Positions 12,472-23,029 of a stretch of 64,000 nt of DNA are shown here, piece by piece. The DNA lies in NCBI GenBank assembly GCA_016647705.1, contig CM028326.1, positions 46,778,785-46,842,784 of the forward strand. Direction: 5' to 3'. The translations under genes were made by a program, and so were the position numbers. Position 1 is the first letter of the stretch. Each line of letters begins with the position of its first letter. The notes beneath the pieces were generated by a model that saw only the letters and a program-made list of their open reading frames with translations, had not been told where the DNA came from and made no database searches. This DNA comes from Eucommia ulmoides. Its lineage: Eukaryota; Streptophyta; Magnoliopsida; Garryales; Eucommiaceae.

Positions 12472-13269
12472 TGATGAGGGTATTTTTGGACACCACTAAG
12501 TCAGTACTTGGGACCCGACCACGTGTCCACTCTCACCGTGACATAGACGCATTCCAGAATTCACAGTGCCACACTAGAGTATGCCGAGCAAGGCTTCTCC
12601 CTAGAATTTTCTTTACACCCAGGATGGAGCAAGATGCCCCATAGGGATGTTGCTACCCAGAGCTCTGCGTCGCGCCTTGGACGACCAACTTTAGGGATTT
12701 AGCCGTTCACTTCGACAGCTCTTAATTCCAGCCCGTTCCTCCAAGACTCCACAGATTTTCACTCTCCTCTACCAGCTTACTACCAAAAGTTTAATAGAGG
12801 CCCGCGGGCCTTGCCAAATAGGCCCAAAAGCCCAAAACTAGTGATTATCTCCTAAACACCTCGAATTATCGGCTAAACACATGGTATCACCTAATTAACC
12901 GTATTCAAACCTGACTTATCATTTCCGATGCCTATATATACCAAGGCCTATGCAAATCCGAGGTACGCTAGATTACACTAATACTCTAAGTTTATTTGTT
13001 TACTTGACGCATTTCTATACCTCTTTTCTATGAGCTCTTATTCTCATGCCGGAGGGGCTTTGCAAGGATAATTCCTAGCCCAAGCCTTGTGTAGGTACCA
13101 CTCGTTGAGGAGCAAGACTCATGACTCAGCAAGTTAATCCCTCTAGGACCCAATATAGCTCACGTGAAGAATTTTTAACCATCAACTCCAACTCTAACTC
13201 CAACAAGAAGACCCATTTGTCATCTGATTAGACCATACTTGAGGTGTGTACCAATTTTATACACCAACA
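12472..13269 (+). mobile_element. LTR of family E (Ty3/gypsy)
   Basis: A 798-bp LTR starting TGATGAGGGTATTTTTGG and ending CACCAACA. It is homologous to the minus-strand LTR at 39536-40330 (795 bp) with the same ends. A TATATATA stretch near 12934 may be the promoter. The next bases are a primer-site-like TTTGGCTCC and then a gypsy gag relic, so this is a 5' LTR. Confidence 0.8.
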
Positions 13270-13271
13270 GT

Positions 13272-13289
13272 TTGGCTCCATATGTGGGA
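13272..13289 (+). promoter_or_regulatory. gypsy primer-binding site
   Basis: TTGGCTCCATATGTGGGA lies just inside the LTR. The family E copy at 39521-39535 has the better preserved TTTGGCGCCGTCTATG, a form typical of plant Ty3/gypsy elements. Confidence 0.55.
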
Positions 13290-15063
13290 ACCATACAAAA
13301 AGCCTTCTCCTGATCATTGCTCTCTACTCAGCTGAGCCTGGATGATCATTAGGTCTGGTCAGACAGACAGACCCAAAACAAAAGAAAGAGAAGACATGTC
13401 AAGAACCCCAAAGACACACCCCCAACTCCCACTAACGAGAATAACTGGCCCCCGAGGACTAGGAAAGACCATCAATTCTACTACTTGAGGCTACGGGATG
13501 ACCTCAGGAGCCATGAGTGAATCTCAAGTTGGTATCCTTAAATGCCAAATTAGTGAGTTCAAGTCGTGTGTATAACTCATCTTCGTGTGATCATCGCTAC
13601 CCCCTGTTTAGGGTGGACCAGTTCTCTATACTGCAACCCTCGAAAAACCACCTCAAGAGCATGATGTTCTCATGACCACTTCGGATGGGTATGTGCCCCA
13701 AGGCCGCCTTCTGCCTTGTAACCCTGAACTTACAAGATGGGAGAAGGTCCCCTGCAATGCCTAGATCTCCACATGTCAGTATCCCATAATAGTAAATATC
13801 TTCATTGACCAACCAGGTTTAACCTCAGAGGCCGGCATGAACGTGAAGTTGGCTCCTACTCGCCTCCCTCCCGTCACACTGCAACTTAAGCTATAGGCAG
13901 TCACGTGTGGGGGGGAGCCCAAGTAGTGGAGGTTATAGAGTGATACTTGGCTAACATGAAAGTCCACCTCTAAGAGGTACAAGGAGGTTGGGAAGGACCG
14001 GGTGTTATTATGGAGGTGAGGTCTCCCTTTATGGAGGAAATTCTGGAAGAAGTAGCGTCGAGGCACTTCACTCACCCCTAGATGAGTTCATATGAAGGGA
14101 CGTTAGATCCTGTTGACTGCCTGTTCATATTTTACTCTCATATGGACATGTAAGTGGCCTCTGTAACTCTGCAGTGCAGAGCATTTCTTATCACTCTCAC
14201 AAGTGCAGCGAAGTCTTAGTTCCAGGGTTTAAGGCCAGCATCCATCTCCACCTTCAAGGAGCTCGAGCAGTTGTTCCTGACCCATTTTAGCCGCTCAAAA
14301 ATCATAGCTCATATATTTGTTCTTAAGCAGGAGCCCACTGAATCTTTGGAATACTATGTTGAACACTTTAACCAAGAAGCAAACGTGTGCGATAACTTCC
14401 TTGAGAGTGTATCACTAAATGCCTTTGTGGATGGGCTCTAGAATTGAAGGTTGTCCTATGACCTTTGCTCCAATCCTACTTCCACTCTCAATCAAGCTTT
14501 GGACTGTGGGACTAGGTTACGTGGTGTTGACCTCTGTGTTGTAACCAGGAGAGAGAAGAATGAATGAACAAGCTAAAGAAACCAAGGAATAGAGGTCCAA
14601 CTCAAACCCAAGGCTCAAGAATATTACAAGCAGAAGGGAGATTGGGACCCCTGCCTAGGGATAAGAGACCACTTCTTTCCCCAAGGTGTCAACATCAAGG
14701 GATTATCGAGCTTATGGCCTCGGTGGCAGCCATTTTCACGGAGAACTCAGGGCGTGACTTCTTTCTTGCTTCATCGCCCTTGAGAGGAAGCTGGAAGGGC
14801 AATAACCAAGTACTGTAAGTTCTACTAGGACCGGGGGGCACTCTACTGAAAATTATTTCCAGCTCCGGCAGGAAATTAAAGCTCTCATCTAGAGAGGATA
14901 TCTCGAAAATTATGTCCAGAGAGAAAATCAGGAGCACCCCACCGAGGAATAACCATCGGAAGAGCCTCGAGCCCAGTGGAGAAGGAGAAACTACACCCGT
15001 CCACAACTTTAGAGGGCTGAGGTTGGGTACGATCAATAATGCTGGATGGAAAGACAACGTCAT
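13290..15063 (+). pseudogene. Ty3/gypsy gag relic of element E
   Basis: After an untranslated leader, the region 14020-14560 translates in shifting frames to a recognisable gypsy gag core. Visible landmarks are SYEGTLDPVD, FKELEQLFLTHFSRSKIIA, LKQEPTESLEYYVEHFNQEA and RLSYDLCSNP. Several stops (for example after the first HFTHP and after DGL) interrupt it. The downstream protease/pol part is missing because an S LTR fragment begins about 15068. Inferred role: capsid protein of a dead element. Confidence 0.75.
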
Positions 15064-15067
15064 CTAT

Positions 15068-15834
15068 TAATTGAGTATAATTATTTTAAGATGATAGAAG
15101 CTCTGAATAGGAAGAAACTCATTATTTTTCATATTGGTGGGTTTGAGTGGATTAGATACGGTTGGGCTAGTATCTAATCAGGGTAGTTAGGGTTCCAATC
15201 TTTTCCGAAAAAAAGATTGAGGCTCGATCTTTGCCTAAGGTATACAAAGTTTATGTTATTCTTTTCCCTTGAAAAGAATTAGGTGTTGATTCTTCCCGAA
15301 TAGAATTAATTTAAGTGATTTATAAAGGTTCAATCCTTACCTAAGAAAATAATATTTGTGAGTATGGTGAGATTTGATCTTTAGCTTGCTAAAAGGATTA
15401 GATTGTGATTCTTCTTGTAATAGAATTAGGTTAGTCTTTAGCTTAAAAAAGATAAGATTATTTCTTAACCTGAGAAAATAGAATTGTAAAGGTTGATTTT
15501 GAGCTTGGGAAAATAATCATTGTAAGGATTTGGTCTCAACCGTTAAAGGAATAAGGGATTTAGTGGGTGCGAATCTTCGTGGAGCTCTAGAGACTGGATT
15601 AGGCAAGGCTAGCTTGCTGAACTAAGATATATCTTAGTGTGCTGTATTGTTTACTTTGTTTTATTTTGTTTGGGTATTCACCTAGAATTTAACACTTATC
15701 TGCTGCATAACGAAGATAATAATTAATTTAGGATAAATTGATTATTTGATAAATTAAGTGTTAAAAAATTTAAATTATTTAAATTTTTATTACTACTCAA
15801 TTCACCCTCTCTTGGGTAGCTCACTGAGCCAACA
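15068..15834 (+). mobile_element. 3' part of a family S LTR
   Basis: It matches the last about 750 bp of the S LTR at 6751-9091, including the GGATTAG(A/G)(T/C)ACGGTTGG segment and the CTCTTGGGTAGCTCACTGAGCCAACA-type end. The front is missing, cut off by the family E relic. Its intact end abuts gypsy element G, suggesting that an S element had inserted into G. Confidence 0.7.
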
Positions 15835-16502
15835 TGCATTCCTTTGTCAAAGACAATAAAACCTTTACTCTTGTACCATTGACTTCGAGACAAGTGTGTG
15901 AGGATCAAATAAAATTGAAAAGAGAGAATAAGTTGAAAAAAAAATTGTGAGACCGAGAGTAAAAAAAAAATGATGAAAGGAGAAAATAGAGTGAAAGAAA
16001 AAGAGATAAACAAATGAGTTTCTATGCTAAGGCGAGTGATGTCAAGAATGTTTTTTATACAAACCAGCCTATGTTTGTACTCTTGTACAAAGAATCTTGT
16101 TTTCATACTAACGAAATTAAGAAATATTTGCCTAGTGTTGTTGTTTCTTTGTTGCAGGAATATGAGGATGTGTTTCCTGATGAGGCGCTTAGTGAATTGC
16201 CACTGATTAGAGGAATAAAGAATCAAATAGATTTTGTGCCAGGGCAACAATTCCTAACTGACTAGCCCTTAGGAGTAATTTGGAAGAAACAAAGGAACTT
16301 TAAAGGCAAGTTGAGGAGTTGTTGGATAAATGACACGTAAGAGAGAGCATGAGTCCGTGCGCAGTACTGGTATTACGTGTGTTTAAGATAAATGGAACTT
16401 GGCATATGTGTGTTGATTACTAAGCTATTAACAACATTACGGTAAAGTATCGTCATTCCATTCCTAGGCTAGATGACATGTTAGATGAGTTGCATGGGTC
16501 AT

Positions 16503-18223
16503 TGATAGGTGTGAAAAACCTATCTATTTCCAATCCGAATTGGTTAGTTTTCGAATATGTTTATAGTTATTTTTATTATGTTTTAATTAGTATTTATAAT
16601 TTTTGTATAACTCAGGTGTGTGGGTCAAAAAGATAGGAAACTGGAGCTAAAATGATAAGATCGAACCAAAGCGGTTCGAAGTTACGGTGGATAAACAAGC
16701 TCGAAGGCTAAAAGACGAAACATGCCCACCACTTAGGCGTCCAGACCACCGCCTAAGTGGTGAAGATGCAGAGAAGAGCAAAATGTTACTGACGGACGAC
16801 CGCCGGAGCGAAAATTCTACCGCTTAGGCGGAAATCCAGCAGAGGGCGAAGAAGGTTTACTGACAGCCGCTCGCCTAGGCGGAATTTCTATCGCCTAAGC
16901 GAAAATCCAACAGAATGTTCTCCAGTCCACCGCCTACTTCACCGCCCAGGCGATCAGACTTAACCGACCTAACTCCGCCTAGGCGCAATTTCCACCGCCT
17001 AGGCGGATTTGCCCTACACAGCCTTTAGATATTTTTAGGATATTTTTGCTATAAATATCCCCTATCCTCCCCCTTTGGCCGACTGTCTCTCTCCTATCTC
17101 TTTCATTTTAGAGCCCCTTAGGCTATAGTTAAGCCAAGGGTTAGGAATTTTAGTGGTGGAGCTCGCATCTCGAAGTGGAGAAGATGGCGAATCGATCGTT
17201 GAGCGTTCTTAGCGATTTATCTTCGGACGAGGCTAAGTTCTTCAATCGTTTTTCCTTATTTCTTTATCTTAGGAGTATGTGAGCATGTTTAGCTCGTTAT
17301 TTTCTTGTATATGAGGCTATGGCCCCGAGCTAAATATGGATTGTAGTAGGGATTAACATATAATTTATAAATACATTGTTTGGATGATTTCGGTGTTTCG
17401 TTTGTGATTGTTCTTCGTAGTTTGATTGTATTTATAGTATTGTTTGTTTATTATGCTTGGATTGATAAATGGAGAATACGAGGTTTTGACAAAACCCCGG
17501 ATTCGGATTAGGGTAAACAAACGCCACGATTCTATAACCCGGTCGGGGTTTGAATCGTGGACAATCGATGACGTGGGGCTAGACACACGCTACCTAGGGT
17601 CGTAAAGACGTTGAGGGGGACCTCTTTGTTGGCTCTAAGTTGTGTTATATCCCTCGTCTTACACTCGAAAGAGGTAGCGAGGGAGTTTTAGAACGGAGAT
17701 TGTCGATAGGGTAAATACAACGCGACGATCCAATAACCCCGGAGAGAGTTGGATTGTGTGCAATCAATGACGCTGGGCGAGACTCACGTGACCTAGGGTC
17801 GTTAAGACGTTGAGGAGGACTTCTCCGTTGACTCGAAGTCATGTATTCCCCCGTCTTACACTCGGAAGAGGTGGCGGCGGAGTTTACGTACCGAGGTTGT
17901 CAAATAGGTCGAACAACGTAAACGCGAGTAAATTGGAATCGAACACATATTTATAAACACGTTGATCCCTATACAATTCTTCACCCTAAAACATATTAAC
18001 ATAATAGTGTAGTTAATTTAGGATATATTAGTATTAGTTTAATTAATTAATTACATTTGTTTTTCGCCTAGATAAAATTAGGTCACGACAAACGCGATAT
18101 TCGATAGTAACGACAACAATCCCTATGGATACGATAACCTGATCTTAACGATCACACTATACTAAAACTTAGACCTCGTATACTTGCGAGTATAACTAGC
18201 AGCGTGTTTTTCCTGTGCTACCA
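16503..18223 (+). mobile_element. solo LTR, copy B of the GCCTAGGC family
   Basis: Begins TGATAGGTGT and ends GTGCTACCA, flanked by a perfect 5-bp target duplication GTCAT (16498-16502 and 18224-18228). Removing one copy of GTCAT plus the unit restores the codon order of the host RT gene, so the boundaries are firm. It has about ten CGCCTAGGCG-like words between 16730 and 17020 and a TATAAATA box at about 17050. It is 1721 bp, longer than copies A and C mainly because of an internal tandem duplication. Confidence 0.9.
17511..17906 (+). repeat. 198-bp tandem duplication inside solo LTR B
   Basis: Two successive units, each starting GGGTAAA(C/T)A and containing GACGTTGAGG and CGTCTTACACTCG. 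Spacing between the GGGTAAA starts is 198 bases. Copies A and C have a single unit. The units have diverged at many positions, so the duplication is not recent. Confidence 0.75.
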
Positions 18224-18550
18224 GTCATGTATTTGCACAAAAGTTGATTTGAAAAGTGGGTATCATTAAATTAGAATAAAAAAGGGTGATGAATGGAAAA
18301 TTGCCTTTAAAACTAAAGATGGATTGTATGAGTGGCTGATTATGCCTTTTAGCCTAACTAATGCACCATGTACATTCATAAGGTTAATGAATCATGCATT
18401 GCATGCATTTATAGGAAAAATTGTTGTGGTCTATTTTGATGATATTTTGGTGTATAGAAAGAGCTTAGATGAACATATTGATCACTTGCATTGTGTGCTT
18501 AATGTTTTAAGGAAAGAAAAAGTTTATGCCAATGTAAAGAAATGTTCTTA

Positions 18551-20550
18551 GTTTTTATCAGAGATTTGTTAAAGATTTCAGTACAATAGCCGCACCACTC
18601 ACTGAAATTGTTAAAAAGCCTATGGGTTTTAAATGGGATAATGAGCAAAATCGTGCATTTAATGAGATTAAAGAAAGGTTATGTGATATTTCTTTATTAG
18701 CATTGCCTAATTTTTCTAAAACTTCTGAGATTGAGTATGATGCCTCAGGAATAGGTATTGGAGTTGTTTTAATGCAGGAGAGGTGACCAATAGCATACTT
18801 TAGCGAAAAGCTAAATGGAGCAGCCTTGAACTACCCGACATATAACAAAGAGCTTTATGCATTGGTGAGAGCATTGAAGACTTGGCAATATTACCTATGG
18901 CTGACTGAGTTTGTCATACACATCGACCATGAGTCCTTGAAGCACTTGAAATGACAAGATAAGTTGAATAAAAGGCATGCCCAATGGATGGAATTCATTG
19001 AAACCTTCCCGTATGTAGTCAAATACAAACAAGGTAAGGAAAATATTGTGGTTGATGCACTATTAAGAAGGTACACTCTTGTCTCTACTTTAAATGTGAA
19101 GTTATTGGGATTTGAGTATGTTAAGGAATTGTATGCTAATGATGATGACTTTGCTAGTATGTATGAAGCATGTGAGAAGACAGCGTTTGGTAAGTTCTAT
19201 AGAATGGATGGGTACTTGTTTAGAGAGAATAGATTTTGTATACCTAATAGTTCCATGCATTAGTTGCTTGTGCGTGAAGCACAAGAAGGTGGTTTGATGG
19301 GTCTTTTTGGTGTAAGGAAGACTTTAGATATGTTATATAAACATTTCTTTTGGCCAAAAATAAAACGTGATGTGAAGAGAGTTTGTGCTAGATGTGTTAC
19401 GTGTAGGCAAGTCAAATCTAGAGTCTTACCACATGGATTATATACTCCTTTGCCTGTACCTAGTACGCATTGGGTAGATATTTCTATGGACTTTGTTTTA
19501 GACTTGTTTAGGTCAAGAAAAAGTAGGCACTCGATTTTTGTGGTTGTTGATAGGTTTTCTAAAATGACACATTTTATATCTTGTAATAAAATAGATGATG
19601 CAACCCAGATCGCTGATTTGTTCTTTAGAGAGATAGTATGACTCCATGGTGTTCCTAGGAGTATCGTGTCTGATCATGATGTTAAGTTCCTTAGCTATTT
19701 TTGGAAAGTCTTGTGGGGAAAGTTGGGAACTAAATTATTGTTTTTGACCACTTGTCATCTCCCAATAGATGGACAAACCAAGGTAGTGAATCAAACTTTA
19801 TCTTCTTTGTTGCGTACTATAATTCAAAAGAACTTTAAAAATTGGGATAATTATTTTCCATTTATTGAGTTTGCATATAATCGAAGTGTTCATTTTACTA
19901 TTGATTTTACACCATCTAAGATTGTTTATGGCTTTAATCCTCTAACCCCTTTGGATTTGCTACATTTGCCAATTAACGAAAGAACTAGTTTAGATGTTAA
20001 AAAAAAGGCTGAGATGGTGAAGAAACTTCGTGAAAATGTACAACAACACATAAAGAAGAAAAATGAGCAATATGCGAACAAAGCCAACAAGGGTCGTAGA
20101 CGAATCGTCTTTGAACCGAGTGAATGGGTTTGGGTGCACATGAGAAAATAAAGATTTCCAGCCTATAAGCGGTCCAAGCTACATCCTAGAGGGGATGGTC
20201 CATTTCAAGTCCTCGAGATGATCAATGATAATGCATACAAGCTAGATCTTCCAGGTGAGTATAACGTTAGTGCAACATTTAATGTTTCTGATCTTTCTCC
20301 GTTTGATGTAGGTAACGATTTGAGGTCGAATCCTTTTGAAGAGAAAGGGGATGATGAAAACCAACAAGCACTAACAAAGGATCCGCTGTGTGTTTCAATT
20401 GGATCTATTACGAGGGTAAGATCCAAGAAGATCAAAGAAGCACTTAATGGACTAATTCAAGATATATGGGTTGAATCTAAAGTGGTAATGTCCAAGTTAG
20501 GCCCAAATTACAATCAAGGCCTAATTCATCTCATTAAGGTAAGAAAATAG
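18551..20550 (+). pseudogene. gypsy RNase H and integrase relic
   Basis: RNase H landmarks: EYDASGIGIG, KELYALV and HIDHESL. The integrase follows: a zinc-binding region keeping CARCVTC but lacking both usual histidines (Gln and Leu instead), then the catalytic core. The first Asp (DISMDF) and second Asp (SDHDVKF) are present, but the catalytic Glu is Lys (GQTKVVN). A C-terminal part (GPFQVLE, NAYKLDLP, NVSDLSPF) ends near 20340. In-frame stops lie at 18784, 18952, 19261, 19639 and 20149, otherwise in one frame. Three of the five are TGA where related proteins have Arg. Confidence 0.9.
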
Positions 20551-21235
20551 GCTTAGTCATGATCTCAAATGGGCCTAGACACAAGACCCACGAAATTTTA
20601 GTTATTTGTTTTAGTTTATGTCATGTTGTAAGGCATGAATACCAATTAGTATTTTTATTTTCCAGTATTTATTTTGTAGTAGGTGTGAATGACATCTAAG
20701 ACTTCTTGTTCTTGTAGTCTTCCCCTAGGTGTGAAAGGCCACCTACTACCTATAGTATGGTATGCTAAAGAAAAAGACTTCATATTCTTTTTAGCCATCT
20801 CTAGGTGTGAAAGGCCACCCACTATCTAAGATAGGGTGTGCTTGACCACCCACTAGCCTAGGTTCTCCTTTATTTTGGTTGCCTATTTAAGAGAGTTGTA
20901 TTTTATGGAAAAAACACATTACTTGAATAATATATCAGATTGAGAGAGTTTTCTCTTGAGTTCTTTATAGAATTTTTCTTTGAATTTATCAAGAATTTCT
21001 TGTACTGTTCAAACTCTATAACTTCGATTCATGATTCCATTATAATCTTTGGATCGAGATTTGTTACTTTATACATTCGGTTCGCGTTTCATTCATAAAC
21101 GTTGGGTCAATGTGTCCTATCAAAAATTCTGTATTTTTGTGTTGTTCTTTTTTCGTTATAAATCTGGATTTTAGGTCGATCCTAGCAAAGACACCATAAA
21201 TTGGTTTCGGGTCTCACTAATTCTTGGTGAGGTTT
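20551..21235 (+). mobile_element. probable 3' untranslated region and LTR of gypsy element G
   Basis: Non-coding and directly downstream of pol. It has three AGGTGTGAA(A/T)G-GCCACC-like repeats (20680-20850), a TATTTAAGAGAG promoter-like box near 20885, and a T-rich R/U5-like end. No second LTR copy is in the window, so the boundaries are estimates (a TGTTG start near 20624 is possible). Confidence 0.45.
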
Positions 21236-22132
21236 GCATCAGAGAGACTCAACTTATTTATGCCAATAAGGGTTCACCACAAATACCCTTGCCGAGAAAA
21301 TTCATTATCCCCATTTTTTTTCCACTCTTCCATTTTTTTCAACTTGAACCACACGCCTCCTACATGTTCCTCTCACATCATATTGTCCATGTACCCACTT
21401 TTTCTTTCATGTCACACACAACCACCTCCCTAATTCTTTCCCAAAAACCCCATGTTTCTTTCTTTGTTTTTTTTCCTCTTTATCAACAACACGATTGTTT
21501 CGTACTTTTTCGCACCTGACAACACCATCGTCACTCCCCCCTCTCTCAAAACCTTTCCTCATCAATAAATCTCGAGTCACCATTTCCGCTGCCACGGTTG
21601 TTCGAGCTGTCATAATGAAAATAATGGAACTCAAACTTTTTAAAAACTGATAACTGCTTTACTTTGTTGAATTTATCGATTATTGTTGATACCAGATCAA
21701 CGATTTTTCGTTCATCGATAGATCCACGATTGTCATTCATCAACATTCCACAACTATGACTCACTCTAGCTACATACCTTAACCAATCCAAATTGAGACA
21801 TGATTCTCATTTTAACCATTTAAACGTTTTTTCTTTTTTGTTATTGATTTCTAAAAAATTGATCGATAGTTGCCTATTAGATTAAATTTTGAGCCTATAA
21901 GATATAAATATTGGTCAATTTCATTTTTTTTAAATAAAAAATTGGTGGCTTTAGCCATGGCCATGAGCTTAGCAAAAAAATCGAAAGGGGCAAAGAGTTC
22001 ACACTTGCAATTTTGCAATTGGACATTTTCTCTTAGGGTACGTTTGGTTGAAAGGATAAAAAAAAAAAAAAAAGAAAAGAGAAAGGAAAAGAAAAATAAG
22101 AGGATAATATTTTTATCTATTGTTTATTTTCC
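21236..22132. other. AT-rich intergenic DNA upstream of OEP21
   Basis: No gene is supported. Short open frames here are unlike any family I know. A TTAGGGTACGTTTGG word near 22033 is an extra copy of the terminal sequence of the following TIR element. Confidence 0.4.
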
Positions 22133-22531
22133 TTAGGGTATGTTTGGTTGGATGAAAAATAAAAGGAAAAGAAAATGAAATGGAAAATGAAAAAAAAAAA
22201 AAATCATGTTTGGTTGGATGGAAAATGAAAGGGAAAAGAAAATAGGATGGATAAAATATAATTTTCGAGAATTTTTTTTTTCTCATAAATTTGAAAAGAA
22301 AATTGTTAAATGTATTAAAATTACAATTATTCCATTAATAATAGATTTTTTAATTTATTTTTGTAATATATAGAGGCAAAATAGTAAATTACATTTAAGT
22401 GAATTATTTTATCTCATTGCACTTTTTTTTCCAACCAAACAATACTAGAGAAAATGATTTTCTTTTTATAATGGATAAAAATATTATCTTCTCATTTTCT
22501 TTTTCAACCATTCCAACTAAACATACCCTAA
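22133..22531. mobile_element. short TIR element (MITE-like)
   Basis: The ends are inverted: TTAGGGTATGTTTGGTTGG on the left and CCAACTAAACATACCCTAA on the right, with one or two mismatches over about 20 bases. The interior is A/T-rich with no coding. No target duplication is clear. It sits about 400 bases upstream of the OEP21 start codon. Confidence 0.6.
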
Positions 22532-22936
22532 TTGTTAGGTGAGGAAAAAAAATTATTTTTATATAATTTACTATTTTATCTAGATATTACAAAAATAAAT
22601 TAAAATTCTATCATCAAGATCAAGAGTATAATTGTGTAGAAAAAAATCACTTTGAAGATTGTGCATTTTCTTTTTTCTTTTTTTTTTTCTTTTTTTATCT
22701 ATACTAAATATTTTTTATTTTCTATTCTGTTTTATTTATTTTTTTATTCATGCTTTTACAATCCAACCAAAAAAGACAAAAAGTGTAATTTGCCCAGAGG
22801 ATTGGGTGACCCGAGACTTCGACAACGCGCAGGGACTAGGGAGATAGCGAACTTTAGCACCCTCCATTTCTGATACCTCTGCTGGTCATTAGAGGGTTTT
22901 GCGTTTTATCTCTTTTGGTAAAGATTAGAACAGGGA
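22532..22936 (+). other. OEP21 proximal upstream region and 5' UTR
   Basis: T-rich from 22665 to 22750, then a more balanced segment from about 22780 to the start codon that probably includes the 5' UTR. I see no decisive TATA box. Confidence 0.4.
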
Positions 22937-23029
22937 ATGGAAACTTCATTGAGATACAGCGGAGATTCCAAAACTCTGAGACTCCACGCCAAAGAGAAAT
23001 TTCCCATCGACTCAAAAACCCACTTCCAG
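22937..23029 (+). CDS. OEP21: OEP21 exon 1
   Basis: 31 codons from the ATG, ending ...DSKTHFQ before donor CAG|GTTCCT. It is the first ATG in frame with the conserved N-terminus. Confidence 0.9.

Larger units (their letters stand above)
15848..18550 (+). pseudogene. gypsy reverse transcriptase, split by an LTR insertion
   Basis: The first part (15848-16502) carries the linker (VCEDQIKLKRE), the EYEDVFPDE and IDFVPG motifs, then a broken stretch with stops near 16263, and AINNITVKY...LDDMLDELHGS. The reading frame is interrupted exactly after LHGS. It resumes after 18223 with [21 protein letters not shown] and the catalytic YFDDIL box near 18430. The frame closes with a stop at 18549, after which part of the thumb is deleted. 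Family function: copying element RNA to DNA. This copy cannot be functional. Confidence 0.85.
15835..20550 (+). mobile_element. Ty3/gypsy element G, decayed pol region
   Basis: Contains in order the protease-RT linker, reverse transcriptase, RNase H and integrase of a gypsy element, so the order is that of Ty3/gypsy, not copia. Gag and protease are absent. The RT is split by solo LTR copy B. The pieces are described separately. Confidence 0.85.

Noticed and set aside
16014-16265. Separate small gene starting at ATG 16014
   Set aside because: It is the linker between protease and RT of the gypsy element. The ATG is internal and upstream codons continue the same frame.
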